The position numbers and the translations under genes were made by a program. DNA of 64,000 nt from Takakia lepidozioides (Eukaryota; Streptophyta; Takakiopsida; Takakiales; Takakiaceae), in NCBI GenBank assembly GCA_030704615.1, contig CM060731.1:24676001-24740000 (forward strand), written 5' to 3'. Under the pieces are notes generated by a model. The model made no database searches, was not told the DNA's origin, and saw nothing but the letters and a program-made list of their open reading frames with translations. This document shows positions 59,301 to 64,000 of the stretch, piece by piece (position 1 is the first letter of the stretch; each line of letters starts with the position of its first letter).

Positions 59301-59969
59301 ATTTGGCAGAACCTTGGCTTGGCCAAGTTAGTGTCCCCATCTCGGGTTAAGGTGGTGTGGAAATGAATGCCTCATCCTCTTCTCCTTGGAGCTAAGCTAC
59401 TTCAGGATGTAATCAGCACTCAGCCAAGACATTTTGTAGCAGGCAGCTCCACTAGTCAATGCACATGTGTGAAATTTCTTCTGCTGGGAAGGAATTGGAG
59501 GTGAAGCTGGCCCGATTACCCCTGGTAGTGTTTTGACAAATGCTGACCTGCAGAAAGACCTGTTATGTCCTCATGTTTAAACACTCCACTGGAGCTTAAA
59601 CAGTAGTCAACTGGGTCTCCCTGGCTTGCAAGCATCTTTGCTCTAGACCATGTAGGGAAGGTCACAATGCTTCTGATACATGTGGATTGGTAATGACAGG
59701 ACGTGGCATTAGCAACGGTTTCCATGAGGCCTATCCCTTTTCCCCCAGCAATGGAGAAGATCGTGTTGACGTCTGAGCGTTATGGGAGTGTGCGCCGCTT
59801 CTTTATCGAGACCTCTGAGGATGAAGCCCTATCTCCTACAGCACAGGAAAAAATGATCAAACAAAATCCTCCAGAGAAAGTCTTCACTATGAAGGGCAGC
59901 GATCATTCCCCTTTCTTCTCAAAGCCCCAGTCTTTGCATAGATTATTTCTTGAAATTGCACAGCTTTAA
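56362..59969 (+). CDS. Methylesterase-like alpha/beta hydrolase (MES11-type), nucleophile Ser replaced by Asn
   Basis: Five exons: 56362-56688, 57423-57662, 58008-58151, 58852-58971, 59700-59969; all phase 0, 366 residues. The family hydrolyses methyl esters of hormones such as indole-acetic or salicylic acid. The N-terminus MGNQLCMPKKKQKR suggests myristoylation at Gly2, possible palmitoylation at Cys6 and a basic patch. A long Arg/Ser-rich leader follows, as in Arabidopsis MES11-14. The domain begins HFVLVHGGGLGAWCWYK (oxyanion region) and has YVKPLLDLLEKL and ISYAMECFP. At the nucleophile elbow, where catalysis needs Ser (GHSxGG), it reads GHNIGG (Asn196, codon 58026-58028). Asp318 (TSEDEAL) and His346 (GSDHSPFF) are kept. 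Some Arabidopsis relatives, which I recall as having GHDFGG, also lack this Ser, so the protein may be a non-catalytic ligand-binding member. Intron 3 carries a retroelement remnant. Confidence 0.93.
58450..58820 (-). mobile_element. Retroelement remnant in methylesterase intron 3
   Basis: The reverse-strand frame 58876-58454 is open for 140 codons and includes LITEHFSVS, HCPGFSHQRDALFK and CVKGFLEDIWKTR. An E-H-F then H-C-P-x-x-S/Y-x-x-R pattern is common near the C-terminus of plant LINE reverse transcriptase ORFs, so a LINE origin is my best guess. The segment 58467-58655 is related to 12262-12450 in cyclin H intron 10, with KGFLE(D/E)IWK preserved in both. No complete element or poly(A) tail was identified. 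Confidence 0.5.
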
Positions 59970-61844
59970 GGGAAAAAGTGTAAGATGTCACTTATGCATT
60001 TTTGCCAAAACCCTCAGGTGGATAATGGAACCAGACATGGGTAGTGAGCTTTAGTTATAAGTATATCTCAAGTGTATCACTTAAGATCCAAGAAGAGAGA
60101 ACCCATTTCTTAGGATGTTTCTAAGTTCCGTAGCTTATCTGGAATGTGAAAAGCTCCTGGAGCTTCTCAGTATTGTAATGGTACATTCGCAAGTAGCTTT
60201 ACTCATGTAGAACTGCATCAAAGAGGAAGTTGCACGTGAAGTGCTCAAAGTGTCATTTTATAGGACTGTAAACTCCCAAGCTACACACACAGGACCCTTC
60301 GTGGCCTTTCCATTCTTGCAGTGGGGCAAAATTCTGCAGCCTTAGGATGTTTCCTTGATTACCCATTGTTGATTGTTTGTTGGTACTCCCCATTCAGTGC
60401 CGCCTCTGATAGCTCTGGGAACTTATCTAAACTTTAACTACTTCACGATGATATTGGGTAAAAGCTATCCTATCTTTTGGATGTCTTTTGGATTACTCTC
60501 CCAGTACAATTATACTGACAAAGAACTTCTGCATCATGCGCAGTGCCTCTCTCAGCACTTACCAGATTCAATCTACCATTGACAACTTCTATAGTGTGGA
60601 GTGTATTTTTCAGTCCATCCATGTCTGTCTTGCTAGACCTGGATATGCTAGATTTGCTGTTGTACAACCCACCTGTGAAAGGGGGTCAAAAAATGCTCTG
60701 AAACTGCTGGTTTATCCTCTATGTGGCTGGGCAATTCTGTGTGCATCAAGGAGTGGTACAAATGGTAAAAACATACTCGCCTTGGTCAGTGGTTTGCATG
60801 GGCTTTACATTAAATAAGAAGATTAAGAGGGAGATCATGGGAGACCAGGGAGACCATTTGTGATCCTGTTTCCACTCGATGTTCACTGCATAATAGCAAA
60901 ATGTCCATGTTGCATGAGTCTTCATTAGGATTACTCCAGTGTTTGCAAATGGGTGTGAGCTTACTAACTCCCTTGTGAGATGCGGGCAATTGTATCATTA
61001 CTGCACCTGCAAAGTTTTCAAGTCACACACTACTTGGATGTCTGTTGCAAAGATAGAATGCGCACAGACTTTTGGCAGCAACCTGTCAATAGTTCAGTGC
61101 CAATAGATTGCTGATACACTGGCGATAGTCATTATAACACCAAACTTCAAAGACTTTGAAGTGGATGAAGAATGGCACCAGATATAATGCCATTGACATG
61201 GAATTGTTCATTTGTGACAAGCACCAGCCAGATTATTTATCTCATGTGTAGCCTCAGCATCTGGTACACATCACCCAATTCTACATTGAAGACATCTGTG
61301 ATACAGTAACTGCTGACCTACCTTGAGAACCAAGACTCTGTCACTAAAAGCTTCCTCCAAGTTGGGCCCAATTTTAGAAACAGAACTATGTACAATCCTC
61401 CTGACATTGGGATTCAACAATTTGCATCTAAGCCAACTCTTTAGTGACTGGGATTTTACTGTGTTGATATCACTTTGTACAATGTCGAGCTTGCAAATTT
61501 TGCAAGCAAGCGGGTTATAGGCCTTTAGGCCCCCTACCCATCCCCTTCATTTCTGGTGCAACTCTTCCCATGGGTAGCTCTTTAACAGCTTACAGCAGGA
61601 CTTCTGAGTAATGAGGAGGTACGAGTCTATCAGTCGTATTAATGACTATTCTCAAGTCTTAAATGGCACGTGCTCACTGCTCACCCTAAAAGCAGACACC
61701 AAAGTCCATCAACCTTTTTCTGCGTCTATCAGAACATTGAGGAGGCAACCACTGGTGTCGGAGCAACAAGTTATCATTGTTTCACCTCCACAGGGCTCTC
61801 TAGGTCTGTAACTCCCCACCATAGCCTGTTGAGCAGCATGCCAA
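59970..61844. other. Convergent intergenic region
   Basis: This lies between the methylesterase 3' end (+) and the amine oxidase 3' end (-). It should hold both 3' UTRs; no other gene is supported. Confidence 0.45.
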
Positions 61845-64000
61845 CTAGAGTTTTGAAATAAGAGTACTTTGTACAGTCTCAGCCTGCCCAGCTCCCTTCA
61901 CAGCAGCTTCCTTTGGTCCCACCTCCTCAACCGTTGACTCGCTTGGTGGGACATCAATTGCTGGTGAACAGTTGAAGAAGCCATGTGGCTGAAGCCATAC
62001 ATCAGAAGCCCGTTAATGTCGAGCAGGGGATTAAAGAACCTCATGCAGTAAATGAGGAGGAAAACAACATTAAAACTTCTAGAGGTCATCAAAATTGGCG
62101 TCTCAGTGACTACAAGAACAAAATATTACATGCAATATGCAGCTTAATAGACAGGAAGTTGGAGAAAACATATGTTTGTCAGAGGAACATACCATGAGGT
62201 TGAACCCAATGTGGTCTACAGGCATGACTGGCCAGTCTTCCAACCGGGGTACATGAGTCACACCAAACACATACCTGTATTACATATGCACCCACAGCCA
62301 GGATCATGCCACATCAGCTATGTTTACACTAAACTACAGGAATTGTAATAGACTGTCAGTAATAGGGCATGTATCCCAATGCCAGGTCAAGCAGAACTGT
62401 GCTGACTGCCAACTTCACAGTGCTGTTAAGCCCCTTTCTAAGGACTCGCAGGTTACATGTGTAGCCTCCTTCAACTCTAAAGTCTAAGGTGGTAGACTCC
62501 AAACCATCAGTCAAAACACTAGACTTGATACACCACTCCGCAGGATGACCACATCGGCATTGGCATAGAAAATCAAAATAGTACACAAATGGTCACTGGA
62601 CTGTTCTGAGGCTGATGGTCCTTCTGAGAAAGGGCAAACATACGTCCGCCCAGAGCTGAAGAGCCAAGCCTATCTTGCACAGAGAGGTACCAAGATGTGC
62701 ATTATTCTGTCTCTGCATCTGCGTGCTTCCACTAACCCAAGCAAATGTAGCGTGGGACCCTGGCGTGGGTGCCTCTGACTGCCACACTTCAGGTAGTAGC
62801 TCCAGCTCTATTTCATGTCAAGGACTGCTTTCGACAGCAAACTGCATGCTGCACTCGGTACAGAGTGCCCTAGGCAACTGTGCAGGACTCAATATACAGT
62901 ATGTGCACTGATTTGTACATATAGTCCAAATGATGCTGCAGACGTCAACATTTGACCCATCTAAGCCTTGGGTAGACCAGAAACAGGTGGTGATGGTTCT
63001 TGGAGAACTATTCAACCAGAATCACCCCCACAAGCACCACCAAATAAAAGAACCATTTAGTGCATTTAGTGCTCTGCACTAGATTAATTCCAGTTGATTT
63101 ATAATTGTCTAGCTCATTAGAAGTTTGATGCATTTAGTGCTTGCCTAGACTTGGTAGGTTTTATCTTTCACATAAAATAACCCAAACACACAAACTAAGA
63201 GTAACCAATTGACTACTGTGTTGAGAGAAATTGGAGAAGGGAAAGGGAGTACCAAAGTACGATGTCAGTCTCCTCGAGCTTACGGTCCTGCTGGACCCAA
63301 GTGGGAAGGCCTTCTCCCACACGAGGGTTCTGATTCGGAAACTCCCCCCCAGGAAAGCACTCATCACGATTGTACTGTGTAACCCACAAGTTGTGATTTA
63401 AGAAGGCAGCACGTCGTAAGAACTTAGCATCCGGGCCAGCTAGTGGCAAACAGTTGGAGCCTGGCATGAGCTTGTAGCCTGTCAGTTGTCCTGTTCGATT
63501 CACTGTTCTTGTATTCCGTACCTGCAGCACAAGTAGTTTCAGCTGTGTAATGAAAGTACTCCAGCAACGATGTCTTGCCTGCTCTGAAGCTGAGACTTGA
63601 GAAACTTCCAAGCAAATCTTTTTGACTGAACACCCCCAAAAGTGCAAGGGACTCCAGGAATGCCCTACTATGCACAGCTAAAAAGGCTTTCATCCATCTG
63701 ATCGTAGATGCAACTTTTTCAGCTGTTCGCCAGTATGCACTCTAATTGGTCAATCAAGTAAGGGGTTGTGAATGCCAGCCATTAGGCCCACAAATCGGTG
63801 CCATAGGCAGAATGATAGAGAATCCCCCTGGGTTGCAAGGGGGGAGGCAAGGATCATGACTGAAGACAAAGAGAGCTCACAATCCAATGACGAGCTGAAA
63901 GAGAGTTGCAGTCACGCTGAGCTTGAAGTTCTGACCGCAGAAGTGTTTCTTCAGCATAGAAGGCATTGTTGTGTGGGTTATCAGGTCCAGGTTCTTCCAC
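61845..64000 (-). CDS. Copper amine oxidase, 3' part, peroxisomal type (runs off the window)
   Basis: Oxidises primary amines, such as putrescine or the primary amine ends of spermidine, to aldehydes with release of H2O2 and ammonia, using copper and a topaquinone made from a Tyr. Four exons are in the window: 64000-63881 (incomplete at the edge), 63521-63253, 62274-62193, 61988-61845; 204 residues with consistent phase. Blocks: [91 protein letters not shown] and [15 protein letters not shown]. The His in THVPR matches the third copper ligand of the family. The catalytic Asp, the topaquinone Tyr and the first two copper His are upstream, outside the window. The C-terminus ends in Ser-Lys-Leu, a type 1 peroxisomal import signal, as in peroxisomal plant enzymes. 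Confidence 0.94.

Overview
The window is nuclear DNA of a land plant. The evidence is spliced genes with GT-AG introns, a PPR protein of the PLS-DYW class, plant-type CAND1, cyclin H, methylesterase and peroxisomal copper amine oxidase, and degraded retrotransposon pieces. Introns are mostly 70-1100 bp and intergenic distances are a few kb. With the DYW protein this fits a non-seed plant with a fairly compact genome, such as a moss or related lineage. That placement is an inference. Exon junctions were worked out by hand from splice sites, reading phase and remembered family sequence; every summed CDS is a whole number of codons.

Layout. 1-7.6 kb is repeat-rich: a cluster of about seven short palindromes ahead of a possible two-exon small gene, a second palindrome cluster ahead of a diverged reverse-strand relative of its first exon, and scrambled Ty3/gypsy integrase fragments. 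7.66-13.3 kb (+) is cyclin H. 15.26-21.52 kb (-) is an alpha/beta hydrolase that may be plastid-targeted. 23.63-26.26 kb (+) is an intronless PPR-DYW gene. 26.3-34.2 kb is gene-poor: a SAUR-like relic, minisatellites, palindromes and a SINE-like element. 34.23-38.37 kb (+) is a seven-exon membrane-anchored protein with a cysteine-rich PAN-like domain. 39.91-41.52 kb (-) is a small two-exon membrane protein. 43.17-53.58 kb (-) is a complete 27-exon CAND1. 56.36-59.97 kb (+) is a methylesterase-like protein whose nucleophile position is Asn. 61.85 kb to the right edge (-) is the 3' part of a copper amine oxidase ending in SKL.

The genes do not form one pathway; this is an ordinary plant gene neighbourhood. 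Cyclin H works with a CDK in transcription and cell-cycle control. CAND1 controls assembly of cullin ubiquitin ligases. The PPR protein should edit organelle RNA. The amine oxidase should act in peroxisomes on polyamines. The most unusual material is at the left edge (palindrome clusters linked to a repeated exon). Next come the shared retroelement remnant in introns of two unrelated genes and the SAUR relic with internal repeats.
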